Origin: an uncultured Erysipelotrichaceae bacterium | Lineage (GTDB): Bacteria > Bacillota_I > Bacilli_A > Erysipelotrichales > Erysipelotrichaceae | Assembly: GCA_902778375.1 (NCBI GenBank) | Contig: CACYXJ010000003.1 | Location: 1-64,000, forward strand | Length of the DNA stretch: 64,000 nt | Reading direction: 5' to 3' | Shown here: positions 11,422-20,110 of the stretch, in pieces | How the letters are laid out: each line of letters starts with the position of its first letter | How positions within the stretch are numbered: the first letter of the stretch is position 1 | Notes under the pieces: generated by a model | The model's database searches: none | Told to the model about the DNA's origin: nothing | The model's input: the letters and a program-made list of their open reading frames with translations, nothing else | Made by a program: the position numbers and the translations under genes

Positions 11422-12739
11422 GCAGAGATGGATCGATTATGCCCTGCAGGAAGGGTTTGAAGATTTTGAAATCTACCAGTCCCTCAGCGGCGAAAAGACA
11501 GTCACATGGTTTGACGGCCAGATGGACACCTTCGTGACCAGCAGGGTACTGGGAACGGCACTGCGCGGAACCTATCTGGGAAAGATGGTCAATCTGGCAA
11601 CGGAAGATACATCCGACGAGCAGATTGAAGTTCTCGTCAGCCAGATGAAGGAACAGGCAAAGACGATCCAGGCCGAAGAGACTGCCGTGATTTCCGCACC
11701 GGCCGAATGCGAAGAGGTACAATCTCAGAAGCACTGGGTTGAACCGGACAATGTCCTGATTCAGAAAACCCTGAAAGCAGTCGAGGAAAAGATCATGGCA
11801 GCGGATGAAAGAATCATTCAGGCCAGTCATCTGCAGTGGGTCGAGGAAACCGGCAGCCGTGAAATCGTCAATTCGAAAGGTTTGCATATCCATGATGAAA
11901 GCAGGGTACAGGCAATTGTCGCCGGTGCGGCTGCCGCATCCGGCGAGGAAGTAAAGAACAGTTTCGGAATTGAAGTTGTAGAGAATCTGGAAGATTTCGA
12001 TCTCGATGCCTTCGTAAAGAAAACGACTGACGAAGCACTGAACAAGCTTGATTCCGTACAGCTGACAAGCGGCACCTATCCCGTCATCTTCGAAAAGGGA
12101 GCGATGACAAGTCTGTTTTCGGCTTTGACTGGACTGTACAGCGGCGATCTGATCGGCAAGGGTATTTCTCCTCTGAGAGACAAGCTGAACACAAAGATTT
12201 TCTCGGACCTGATTACCGTCGTGGACGATCCCCGCAATACGGACGCGGTATCCCTGGCAAATTATGATGATGAAGGCACACCGACAAAGCGTAAGGTGCT
12301 GGTGGATCACGGCGTCTTCACGACGATTCTGCACAATACCAGAAGCGCTGCCAGAATGAACGCGGAAACAAGCGGAAACGGCTTCCGGAGTTCCTATACT
12401 TCGCCGATCGGCGTATCTCCGTTCAACTGCTATATCGAACCGGGCGAAAAGAGTCTCGATGAACTCTGCGCGGATATGAAGGACGGCTTTGTCATCACCG
12501 ACCTGGCCGGCCTGCATGCCGGCATCGACTTCGTCACCACCAATTTCTCCCTGCAGTGTTCCGGCTACTGGGTGAAAGACGGGAAGCGCGACCACAGTGT
12601 CTCACTGGTGACCGTGGCTGCCAATTTCCTGGAAATGATGAGCAATGTCACTGCTGTCGGCAGTGATCTGGAATGGAAACAGCATTCCGTGGTAACCCCG
12701 AGCATCGCCTTCAAAGGCTGTGCCATCTCCGGCAAATAA
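11414..12739 (+). CDS. pmbA: TldD/PmbA family protein, TldE subunit
   Basis: 441 residues, homologous to TldD but without the HExxxH site, as expected for the non-catalytic partner TldE/PmbA. Conserved features include the central GTYPVIFEKGAM segment and the glycine-rich C-terminus ending in VVTPSIAFKGCAISG. It forms a heterodimer with TldD that admits unfolded peptides to the active site. The start codon sits within the tldD tail. Confidence 0.93.
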   Translation: MNKQRWIDYALQEGFEDFEIYQSLSGEKTVTWFDGQMDTFVTSRVLGTALRGTYLGKMVNLATEDTSDEQIEVLVSQMKEQAKTIQAEETAVISAPAECEEVQSQKHWVEPDNVLIQKTLKAVEEKIMAADERIIQASHLQWVEETGSREIVNSKGLHIHDESRVQAIVAGAAAASGEEVKNSFGIEVVENLEDFDLDAFVKKTTDEALNKLDSVQLTSGTYPVIFEKGAMTSLFSALTGLYSGDLIGKGISPLRDKLNTKIFSDLITVVDDPRNTDAVSLANYDDEGTPTKRKVLVDHGVFTTILHNTRSAARMNAETSGNGFRSSYTSPIGVSPFNCYIEPGEKSLDELCADMKDGFVITDLAGLHAGIDFVTTNFSLQCSGYWVKDGKRDHSVSLVTVAANFLEMMSNVTAVGSDLEWKQHSVVTPSIAFKGCAISGK

Positions 12740-12748
12740 GACAAAAAG

Positions 12749-12785
12749 AAAAAGACTGGTTCAATCATGAGAATCAGTCTTTTTA
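12749..12785. terminator. Bidirectional terminator between convergent pmbA and M20 peptidase genes
   Basis: AAAAGACTG and CAGTCTTTT pair, extended by GTTC/GAAT with one wobble; A and T tracts flank both sides. Confidence 0.82.
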
Positions 12786-12792
12786 TAATGCT

Positions 12793-14142
12793 TTAGAGTT
12801 CTTTGCCGTAACGGGAGAAGAGATTGACATAGAATTCGACGTTGTCAGAGAGGACAGCCGTGTCGATGTGTTCATTGACCGAATGAGCGCCGCCGGATTT
12901 TCCGTCATAGAAGATGCCGGTGAAGCGGTAGACGCTGCGGGAAGGCGACAGGTCGCTGTAGTAGCGGGAGTCGGTGCCGCCGGCCATCATGCTGGGAATG
13001 AATACGATACCGGGGTATTTTTCCGCCATGATCTTCTGCAGCAGTTTATATCCGTAGCTGTCGACTGAGGACACCGGCGGCGGATTATGACCTTTGATCA
13101 GCCGGAACTGTACTTCCTCAGGCAGGACGGAACGGAAATGTTCCTCCAGCTGTTCCAGTGTTTCTGTCGGCAGGATGCGGCTGTTGGTGATCACCGAAGC
13201 ATGTTCCGGAAGAATGTTTGCCTGGTCACTGCCTTTGGCCATTGTCGGGGTTGTTGTCGTTCTCAGCATCTGGTTGATGAGGGCGCTTTCCTCTGCCAGT
13301 TCCTTCAGAGTGTCTTCATTTCCTTCCGGATCTGCAAACAGCGTTCGTACCGTTTCGTCCTTGCGGAAAGGTGCGTCTGCTTTCATCTGGTTGATCACCG
13401 GTTCGCAGAGTTTCGGTTTCATACGATTGCTTTCCAGATCGTAGATTGCCTTGCCGAGTCTTCCGAGGGCGTTATGCACAGGCGGGTAGGCGGAATGGCC
13501 GCCCTTGGCATCGATATAGATTTCATGATCGGCATAGCCTTTTTCCGAAACGAAGATCTCGGCGACATATTTTTCTTGCTTGAGGGAGACACCGCCGCAT
13601 TCATCGATCGCCATGCCGAGCTGTATGCCGCGCTTCTGCAGTTCGTCATGGAGAATGGCACCGGCCGCACCGGGACCGCCCATGATTTCTTCGTTGTAAC
13701 CGAAGGCAAGATACAGGTCGTAATCTGGTGTGAAGCCGTCTTCAATCAGGAGTTCTATGGCGTCCATATAAGCCTGGATATTGCATTTGGAATCGGTTGT
13801 GCCGCGGCCGTACATGATGCCTTCCTCATCGACATGAGCAGAGTACGGCGGATATTTCCACATCTTATGATCGCCTTCCGGAACGACATCCTGGTGGGCT
13901 GTCATAAGCAGAGGCAGCTGACTGGATTTTCCCGTTCCTTTCCAGGTATACAGCAGGGCGCACTTGCCGATGATCTCCCGCTTCAGTGTCTTATGGACCA
14001 GCGGATAGTTTTCCTCGAGACAGCGGTGCAGTTTTTCGAATTCTTCAACTCTTGTCAGTTCGGGATCGGCGCTGGACACGGTCGGAATCTGAACCATGGC
14101 CTGCAGATGACGGATAAAACGTTCCTTGTCATATGAAATCAT
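12793..14142 (-). CDS. M20 family metallopeptidase
   Basis: 449 residues from ATG 14142, preceded by AGAGG 9 nt upstream; the longer frame to 14232 adds a hydrophobic stretch without a ribosome site. Metal-binding and catalytic motifs of M20 exopeptidases are visible: TAHQDVVPEG, GRGTTDSKCN, the general-base pair in YNEEIMGG, and a C-terminal HSVNEHI histidine motif. It hydrolyses small peptides or acylated amino acids in the cytoplasm. It is divergent from the amidohydrolase gene. Confidence 0.9.
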   Translation of the reverse strand: MISYDKERFIRHLQAMVQIPTVSSADPELTRVEEFEKLHRCLEENYPLVHKTLKREIIGKCALLYTWKGTGKSSQLPLLMTAHQDVVPEGDHKMWKYPPYSAHVDEEGIMYGRGTTDSKCNIQAYMDAIELLIEDGFTPDYDLYLAFGYNEEIMGGPGAAGAILHDELQKRGIQLGMAIDECGGVSLKQEKYVAEIFVSEKGYADHEIYIDAKGGHSAYPPVHNALGRLGKAIYDLESNRMKPKLCEPVINQMKADAPFRKDETVRTLFADPEGNEDTLKELAEESALINQMLRTTTTPTMAKGSDQANILPEHASVITNSRILPTETLEQLEEHFRSVLPEEVQFRLIKGHNPPPVSSVDSYGYKLLQKIMAEKYPGIVFIPSMMAGGTDSRYYSDLSPSRSVYRFTGIFYDGKSGGAHSVNEHIDTAVLSDNVEFYVNLFSRYGKEL

Positions 14143-14286
14143 AGAGACGTACCTCTTTCTTTTTCCATTGTTAATTGTACTGAAAAACAGAAGGAAAAGA
14201 ATCATAAAAAGCCCATGCGGATATGCGTTCATGTTGAATGAGTGCCAGAATCATGTAAAATCATACGTAAAAGAAGGGGATAGATT

Positions 14287-15504
14287 ATGAAAAAAGTAGT
14301 TTTATGCGGAAAACTGTTCACAGCCGAAAACGATGACGTGCAGAAGAACATGGCCGTTGTCGTTGAAGACAATCTGATCACTGCTGTACTGCCGGCATCC
14401 GAGGCTGATACGGACGGAGCGGAGGTCATCGATCTTTCCGGCCGGTTTGTCATGCCGGGGCTGATTGACGGCCATATGCACTGCACATCCAACGGGGATA
14501 CAAGGGAAATTCCCGGCTACTATCCGACAAGTGCCGAAGCAACGCTCAACGGCGTGGTCAACCTGAAGAAAGACCTGATGGCAGGCTTCACGACAGTCCG
14601 TGATGAAGGCTGCAGCGACTTCGAGGACGTAGCGCTGAAGAAAGCAATCATTGCCGGCAAGATCGACGGACCGCGTATGATCACTTCCGGAAAATGCCTG
14701 ACTGCGACCGGCGGCCATGCCGACAGCAGATATCCGTATTACCTGGAACCGGGACAGCATGAATCGCTTGTCTGCGATTCACCTGACGCTGCCCGCAAGG
14801 CAGCCCGTATGGTCTTCAAATACGGAGCCGACCAGATCAAGCTGATGGGAACCGGCGGCGTCATGTCGATGGGTGATGAACCGGGTGCACCGGAATTCAC
14901 TTTTGAAGAGATGAAGGCTGCCCTCGATGTCGCGAACTCCCGCGGCCGCATGTCATCCGTACATGCCCATGGCGCGGAAGGCATCAAGATCGCCGTCAGA
15001 GCCGGAATCCATTCCGTGGAACACGGCATGCTGATGGACGATGAGGCAATCGACCTGATGGCTGAACACCATACCTATCTGATTCCGACGATCGTAGCCG
15101 CCAAGGCAATTGTTGAAAACGGCGTCGCTTCCGGCATTCATCCGGAAAACGTCGAAAAGGCAGCACGCTGTGTCGCCAATCATTACGAAAACCTGAAGAA
15201 ATGCCTGAACAAGGGTGTACCGATCTGCTTCGGTACGGACGCCGGAACACCGGGCAACTATCATGGAACCCAAACCAGGGAATTCGGCTTCATGCAGGAA
15301 GCAGGACTGCCGACAGCCTATATCCTGCAGGCAGCCACCAGCAGAAATGCGGAACTGGTCAGAATGAACGACTGCATCGGAACAGTGACCGCCGGCAAGC
15401 TGGCTGACCTGGTTGCTGTGGACGAGGATCCGTTCGACAATATCCATACCATGGAACATGTTTCCTTCGTCATGAAAGACGGCAAGGTATACAAGAACAA
15501 CTGA
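14287..15504 (+). CDS. Metal-dependent amidohydrolase (imidazolonepropionase/prolidase-like)
   Basis: 405 residues. Amidohydrolase barrel with the first-strand metal pair in LIDGHMH, later histidines in SVHAHG and HSVEHG, and the final aspartate in FGTDAGTP. Composite beta-sandwich at both ends (MKKVVLCGKLF... and ...DPFDNIHTME...). Related proteins in this subgroup act on Xaa-Pro dipeptides or hydantoin-like rings. Close to an M20 peptidase and an S9 prolyl peptidase, so a role in dipeptide breakdown is plausible. AGAAGGGG lies upstream of the start. Confidence 0.88.
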   Translation: MKKVVLCGKLFTAENDDVQKNMAVVVEDNLITAVLPASEADTDGAEVIDLSGRFVMPGLIDGHMHCTSNGDTREIPGYYPTSAEATLNGVVNLKKDLMAGFTTVRDEGCSDFEDVALKKAIIAGKIDGPRMITSGKCLTATGGHADSRYPYYLEPGQHESLVCDSPDAARKAARMVFKYGADQIKLMGTGGVMSMGDEPGAPEFTFEEMKAALDVANSRGRMSSVHAHGAEGIKIAVRAGIHSVEHGMLMDDEAIDLMAEHHTYLIPTIVAAKAIVENGVASGIHPENVEKAARCVANHYENLKKCLNKGVPICFGTDAGTPGNYHGTQTREFGFMQEAGLPTAYILQAATSRNAELVRMNDCIGTVTAGKLADLVAVDEDPFDNIHTMEHVSFVMKDGKVYKNN

Positions 15505-15515
15505 GAAACATGATC

Positions 15516-15541
15516 AGGGTGCGGGAAACCGCACCTTTTTC
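15516..15541 (+). terminator. Terminator after the amidohydrolase gene
   Basis: 7-bp GC-rich stem GGTGCGG/CCGCACC with a GAAA tetraloop and five or more T. Confidence 0.88.
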
Positions 15542-15627
15542 ATGTTTCAAAAAAGATTGAACAGAATGATTCCGGAGATATATAATCAAATGCTGCGGTA
15601 TTTTTGCGGCGAAAGGAAGTGGAAAGA

Positions 15628-16080
15628 ATGAAGAAACTGAAAAAACTGATTCTTGCCGGTATTATGATGTGCGCACTTTGCGGCTGCAGCCCGAAGGCTG
15701 AAGACGGACAGAATCCCGTCATGAACTTCGTCGGCAATTACGCAAGCGGCAGAGCTTCGATGCTGGTGGAGGCAACAGACATGAACCATGGCACAAAGAT
15801 TTCCGTGACATGGGGAAGCAGCGCTGCCGAGCACAGCGAATGGACAATGTCCGGTGAATTCGATGAAGAAAGTCTGACTGTGACATACAGCGACTGCACC
15901 AGAAAAGATGTTGTGTTCAATGAAGACGGCAGTATCAAATCCGAAACCGTGGGATATGAAAACGGCAAAGGAAAAATCATCTTCAGCGAAGACGGCGGTC
16001 TGTCACTGACATGGCAGGATGACACCGAACATGCGGCGGACGATATGGTCTTCGAATATGTTTCACAGCCAGTCGAATAA
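15628..16080 (+). CDS. Small lipoprotein, unknown function
   Basis: 150 residues. Signal peptide with lipobox ALCG-C (lipidated cysteine at residue 20), then a soluble, beta-rich domain of about 130 residues rich in T, S and E. ATG 15628 is preferred over 15604 because it starts the signal peptide properly (MKKLKKLIL). No recognisable domain. It is probably processed by the Lgt encoded at 56166. Confidence 0.8.
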   Translation: MKKLKKLILAGIMMCALCGCSPKAEDGQNPVMNFVGNYASGRASMLVEATDMNHGTKISVTWGSSAAEHSEWTMSGEFDEESLTVTYSDCTRKDVVFNEDGSIKSETVGYENGKGKIIFSEDGGLSLTWQDDTEHAADDMVFEYVSQPVE

Positions 16081-16090
16081 CGGCAGAAGA

Positions 16091-16118
16091 GAAACGGCAA
16101 ACGTGCCGTTTTCTTTTT
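16091..16118 (+). terminator. Terminator after lipoprotein gene
   Basis: Stem AAACGGCA/TGCCGTTT with loop AACG, then TTCTTTTT. Confidence 0.85.
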
Positions 16119-16189
16119 GATGGTCAAACATTCCGGCTGATCGGACCAGAATGTATATAATAGTCATAAGAACTTTGGAGGATATCATA

Positions 16190-18178
16190 ATGACAAAGAA
16201 GAAACTGCAGCCGATTGAAATTACTGACCTGCTGGATTACCGGTTCCCGGGAAATCTGCAGTACAGTCCTGACGGAAAGTATATTGCTTTTGATACCAGC
16301 CGTTCCGACAAGGAGAAAAATGAATACCGCCATGATGTCTGGGCGGTCATTGACGGAAAGGCAAAGCAGCTGACATACAGTCTGGATACGACTGTGGCTT
16401 TCTGGGAGAATGCGGAAACGTTGGTCGTGCAACGCTCCGTTCCGGATGTGAAACCCGGCACCACAGCACTGTTTACTCTTGACATGCAGGGCGGGGAAGC
16501 ACAGCCGTGGCAGGTACTCCCGTTCCCTCTGAAGCAAATCAAGAAAGTCCGTAACGGAGTTTATGCGGCGCTGGGTATGATCGATGCCAACGATCCGGAC
16601 GGTTATCTGGATGATGAAGAAACAAAGAAACAGAAAGCTGCCGCAAAGGAAGCGGAGAAGGACTATACCGTCGTTGACGAAGTGCCGTACTGGTTCAACG
16701 GGGCGTACTTCACCAACAAGATGAGGACTGCGCTGTTCCTGGTCGACTGCGGAAAGAACAAGATCAAGCGGGTCAGCGATCCGTTTGAGAACGTACAGAG
16801 CATGCTGGTCGTTGAGGATACAGTGTATTTCACCAGCGAAACCTTTACCCGCAAGAGTACAGTTCCCTGCAATTCCGTTTATGCAGTCAACACCGTCACA
16901 AACAGAAGAAGCAGTGTTTATACAAAGAACGGCATGGCTTTCAGCAGTCTGTTTGCCAGAGAAGGAAAACTGTATGCGATGGCTTCCAATATGCAGGAGA
17001 TGGGATACGGTCAGACACCGGATATCTGTCTGGTTGAAAAGAACAAGGTCACCAAGCTGCTCGATCCGCACCGCCAGTTCGGCAACCATGTTGCCAGCGA
17101 CATGCTGATGGGTACCGGAACCGTCAATGCCGAGACAGACGGCGAATGGTTCACGGTCGTCACCGATTTCGACCATGCCGGAATCTGGAAATATGACAAA
17201 GATTTCAACAAGACGATCGTCCATGAACAGCCCGGTGTTGTTTCCCTGCTGGATGCCTGCAACGGCAAGGTTGTCTTCGCCTGGACAGGCGCGGCCGCAC
17301 CGACGGAAATCTATGAAATGAGTGCCGATGGTTCGGATATCAGGCAGCTGAGCAATCTGAACACGGCGGCAATGAAAGACAAATATGCCGCTCTTCCGGA
17401 ATCTGTGGAATTCACCTCCACCGGCTGGGAACTGCGCGGCTGGGTGCTCAAACCGATCAATTATGATCCGAAAAAGAAATATCCGGCAATTCTCGAAGTT
17501 CACGGCGGTCCGCGTGCTGCTTACGGCGAAACGTTCTATCACGAGATGCAGGCAATGGCATCGAAGGGTTACTTCGTATTCTTCGCGAATATCGTCGGTT
17601 CTGACGGACGCGATGATGAATTCGGCGATCTGCGCGGGAAATACGGTGAAACCGACTATCAGAATGTCATGGATTTCACCGACGCGGTCGTGAAGAAGTA
17701 TCCGGCAATCGACGAGTCCAGGCTCTGCGTCACCGGCGGCTCCTACGGCGGATTTATGACCAACTGGATCATCGGCCATACCGACCGTTTCTGTGCCGCT
17801 GCTTCCCAGCGCTCCATTGCCAGCTGGATCTCGATGACATTCATCGCTGATATCGGTCTCTGGTTTGATGGTAATGAAATGGGAATTCCGCTGAATGACA
17901 GTCTGTTCGACCACTTCGACACGATGTGGAAACATTCGCCGCTGAAATACATGAAGGGAGCCAAGACTCCGACTCTGTTCATCCACAGCGACCAGGACTG
18001 CCGCTGCCCGCTTCCGGAAGGAATGCAGATGATGCAGTCGCTGGCATATCAGGATGTCGAGACAAGACTGGTCATCTTCCATGGCGAGCATCACGGACTT
18101 TCCCGTGTCGGCAAACCGCTGCACAGGATCCGCAGACTGGAAGAAATCATCGGTTGGTTCGAAAAGCACGCAAAATAA
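16190..18178 (+). CDS. S9 family serine peptidase (acylaminoacyl/dipeptidyl peptidase type)
   Basis: 662 residues. An N-terminal beta-propeller (about 1-410) precedes an alpha/beta-hydrolase domain. Catalytic triad: S518 in TGGSYGGF, D603 in HSDQDCRCP, H635 in EHHGLSR. It should cleave short peptides or N-blocked residues in the cytoplasm; there is no signal peptide. Start at ATG 16190 with GGAGG upstream. Paralogue of the gene at 28923-30866, sharing the same triad contexts. Confidence 0.93.
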   Translation: MTKKKLQPIEITDLLDYRFPGNLQYSPDGKYIAFDTSRSDKEKNEYRHDVWAVIDGKAKQLTYSLDTTVAFWENAETLVVQRSVPDVKPGTTALFTLDMQGGEAQPWQVLPFPLKQIKKVRNGVYAALGMIDANDPDGYLDDEETKKQKAAAKEAEKDYTVVDEVPYWFNGAYFTNKMRTALFLVDCGKNKIKRVSDPFENVQSMLVVEDTVYFTSETFTRKSTVPCNSVYAVNTVTNRRSSVYTKNGMAFSSLFAREGKLYAMASNMQEMGYGQTPDICLVEKNKVTKLLDPHRQFGNHVASDMLMGTGTVNAETDGEWFTVVTDFDHAGIWKYDKDFNKTIVHEQPGVVSLLDACNGKVVFAWTGAAAPTEIYEMSADGSDIRQLSNLNTAAMKDKYAALPESVEFTSTGWELRGWVLKPINYDPKKKYPAILEVHGGPRAAYGETFYHEMQAMASKGYFVFFANIVGSDGRDDEFGDLRGKYGETDYQNVMDFTDAVVKKYPAIDESRLCVTGGSYGGFMTNWIIGHTDRFCAAASQRSIASWISMTFIADIGLWFDGNEMGIPLNDSLFDHFDTMWKHSPLKYMKGAKTPTLFIHSDQDCRCPLPEGMQMMQSLAYQDVETRLVIFHGEHHGLSRVGKPLHRIRRLEEIIGWFEKHAK

Positions 18179-18187
18179 TACAGTATG

Positions 18188-18218
18188 AAAAGATCCGGCT
18201 TATCTGCCGGGTCTTTCT
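18188..18218. terminator. Terminator between S9 peptidase and tautomerase genes
   Basis: AAAGATCCGGC/GCCGGGTCTTT stem with one wobble and a 6-nt loop, serving convergent genes. Confidence 0.75.
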
Positions 18219-18226
18219 GTTCTGTG

Positions 18227-18577
18227 CTATTTGTTGAAACGGAGCGTACCGCCGCTGCCCCAATGGTCATGTTCCAGGAAGGTCATATACATCCTGCTGG
18301 CGGGGATATCCAGTTTCCCGCTCAGATACTCCATCAGTTTTTCTGTGAATTCCTTTCTGGCGTCATCGTCACTGTGCATATACAGCTCGACCGTGATCTT
18401 CAGGCATTTTTCGAAACTGCTGCCAAAGTAAAGACAGCATTCATCTTCAAAGCAGACCATGGTATGGGAGGGCAGCTTATTCGGCAGGACAGGAATCATT
18501 TCGGTAATGTAACGGCAGATTTCCTTTTTGGTTTCACCGCAGACCTTTTCGCTGCAGTCGATTCTGATATATGGCAT
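18227..18577 (-). CDS. Tautomerase (MIF/4-oxalocrotonate tautomerase superfamily)
   Basis: 116 residues. After Met removal it would begin with proline (MPYIRID), the catalytic base of this superfamily. Length of about 115 residues fits MIF-like two-repeat subunits rather than 60-residue 4-OT. I chose the start at 18577 since it exposes this proline and has AAAGGA 8 nt upstream. Substrate unknown; phenylpyruvate-type enol/keto conversions are typical. Confidence 0.82.
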   Translation of the reverse strand: MPYIRIDCSEKVCGETKKEICRYITEMIPVLPNKLPSHTMVCFEDECCLYFGSSFEKCLKITVELYMHSDDDARKEFTEKLMEYLSGKLDIPASRMYMTFLEHDHWGSGGTLRFNK

Positions 18578-18637
18578 GACACAATTCCTTTCTTTCCGGA
18601 TCATGTAATTCTGTACTCATTATAGCAGGAGAAAAAA

Positions 18638-18663
18638 GAAAAGCCTTTTTTCAAAGGCTTTTC
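18638..18663. terminator. Terminator after tRNA-Lys
   Basis: 11-bp stem GAAAAGCCTTT/AAAGGCTTTTC with a 4-nt loop, located just past the 3' end of the reverse-strand tRNA gene. Confidence 0.8.
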
Positions 18664-18668
18664 AGCAA

Positions 18669-18744
18669 TGGTGACCTCTTAGGGACTCGAACCCTAGACC
18701 CACTGATTAAGAGTCAGTTGCTCTACCAACTGAGCTAAGAAGTC
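18669..18744 (-). tRNA. tRNA-Lys (CTT anticodon)
   Basis: Full cloverleaf on the reverse strand: acceptor GACTTCT/AGAGGTC (one T-G wobble), D arm with AGCTCAGTTGGTAGAGC, anticodon stem ACTGA/TCAGT around loop CTCTTAA, and T arm with GGTTCGAGTCC. Anticodon CTT reads AAG. The 3' CCA is encoded (18669-18671). Confidence 0.96.
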
Positions 18745-18832
18745 ATTCCTTAGTGCTAATTGATTATATATCCCATTGTTTTAAAATTCAAGAATAAATA
18801 TAAAAAAAATATCATGTGCGAAGTGAAAAATA

Positions 18833-19043
18833 TCATGCCGTTTTCAGACGGACCGGAAGGGGAAAGGCCGGCCCGTCTTTCAGCAGCATTTTATAAGGGA
18901 TGGCATCAGTGACAGGAACCGGGAAAACTCGGCACAGCAATCTCAGCAAAACTGTCCGCCAGCATCCGGTACAGCTGTTCCGGAGTCAGTTCTTCTGTTT
19001 CGATCACTGTTTTTATGGGGTCATACACTTCGGGGTTTCTCAT
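18833..19043 (-). pseudogene. Short ORF with probable frameshift
   Basis: A 45-codon reverse ORF (19043 to 18906) begins MRNPEVYDPI after GAAGG and contains an amphipathic helix around ELTPEQLYRMLADSF. After it stops, another frame continues at once with a plausible protein tail (VTDAIPYKMLLKDGPAF...) to a stop at 18833. A one-base indel near 18915-18925 would join them into about 68 residues. Either a decayed gene or a short real ORF with a chance extension. No homology recognised. Confidence 0.35.
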
Positions 19044-19218
19044 GTCATACCTTCTTTCTGTCTGTTTTCCGATCCGGTCACAATTAAAGTATAACTGCCG
19101 TAAAGAGTAATACAGTACGCCATTGTGTACAATGACTCTGGTTTTAAAAGAATATCTTTCATGATAATTTCACATGCCTGAAAATGAAGAGGATGTATAA
19201 TACCCATGGAGGATTTAC

Positions 19219-20070
19219 ATGAAGGCTATCAGCACCATTACGACAGCACTGCACAACGGTACTGTGATCCCGAGTCTGGGTTACAGGATCGATAAAGATA
19301 ATATAGATGATTTATATGACAGTGTACGAACAGCTCTGGACGCAGGATTCCGGCATTTCGACCTGCCGGTTGACCCCGACAGCGAAAAGCTTGCCGGTCA
19401 GGCACTGCGCGATTCCGGGGTTCCAAGAAACGAACTGTTTCTGACATTCAAGGTCGGCAATGACGATCACAGCCATGATCTTGTCCTGCGCGGTCTGGAG
19501 CGATCATTCAAAAGAGTCGGCACCGATTATGCTGATCTCTTCCTGGTCAACTGGCCGAACCCGCTGAAATTCAGGGATGATTATGAAAAGTCCAGTATTG
19601 ATACCTGGCGGGGCGTGGAGGAGGCCTATAAGATGGGCAAAGCCAGAGCGGTCGGTCTTGCGAACTCGCATGCCCATCATATCGAGCATATCCTCGAACA
19701 CGCGGAAATCGCACCGATGGCCAACCAGGCACGTATTTATCCCGGGTTCCCGTTTGAGAATAACCTGAACTGTGCCAATGACCACGCCATCCAGACAATC
19801 GGCTTTCTGCCGCCCAGACACGACGAGATCCTGAAGTCCAGGGAACTGCAGATCTTCGCGGAGAAGTACAATGTCACAACAAGACATATCTGCATCCGCT
19901 ATCTTCTGGAAAAAGGGTGTCTGGCATTGTGCCAGGGGAAGGACCTTTCCGAACTGAAGGATTGTGTCCATGTCTTTGACTTCTCTTTGACAGAGGATGA
20001 TATGAAATTCCTTGACCATATGAAAAACTATGGAATGGAAATGATTGATCCCGACACCTGTGATTTCTGA
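19219..20070 (+). CDS. Aldo/keto reductase-fold protein lacking catalytic residues
   Basis: 283 residues with the AKR barrel pattern: GFRHFDLP, LFLTFKVG, DYADLFLVNWP and GKARAVGLANS. Of the usual Asp-Tyr-Lys-His tetrad, D48 and K78 remain, but the Tyr position (five after the Asp) is P53 and the His position is N111. The NADPH-phosphate loop normally written IPKS is also not recognisable near ALCQGKDL. It may be a non-reducing AKR-like protein. An isolated gene, followed by a terminator. Confidence 0.8.
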   Translation: MKAISTITTALHNGTVIPSLGYRIDKDNIDDLYDSVRTALDAGFRHFDLPVDPDSEKLAGQALRDSGVPRNELFLTFKVGNDDHSHDLVLRGLERSFKRVGTDYADLFLVNWPNPLKFRDDYEKSSIDTWRGVEEAYKMGKARAVGLANSHAHHIEHILEHAEIAPMANQARIYPGFPFENNLNCANDHAIQTIGFLPPRHDEILKSRELQIFAEKYNVTTRHICIRYLLEKGCLALCQGKDLSELKDCVHVFDFSLTEDDMKFLDHMKNYGMEMIDPDTCDF

Positions 20071-20110
20071 AAAAGAGTTCTGCGTTATCATGACGCAGAA
20101 CCCTTTTTTT
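20071..20110. terminator. Terminator between AKR-like and hypothetical genes
   Basis: 9-bp stem GTTCTGCGT/ACGCAGAAC, flanked by A-rich and T-rich tracts, shared by convergent genes. Confidence 0.87.

Noticed and set aside
16124-18169. 681-residue reverse ORF
   Set aside because: Antisense to the S9 peptidase, with low-complexity, shadow-like sequence and no ribosome site.
18900-19094. 64-residue forward ORF
   Set aside because: No ribosome site; the reverse-strand frame looks more protein-like.
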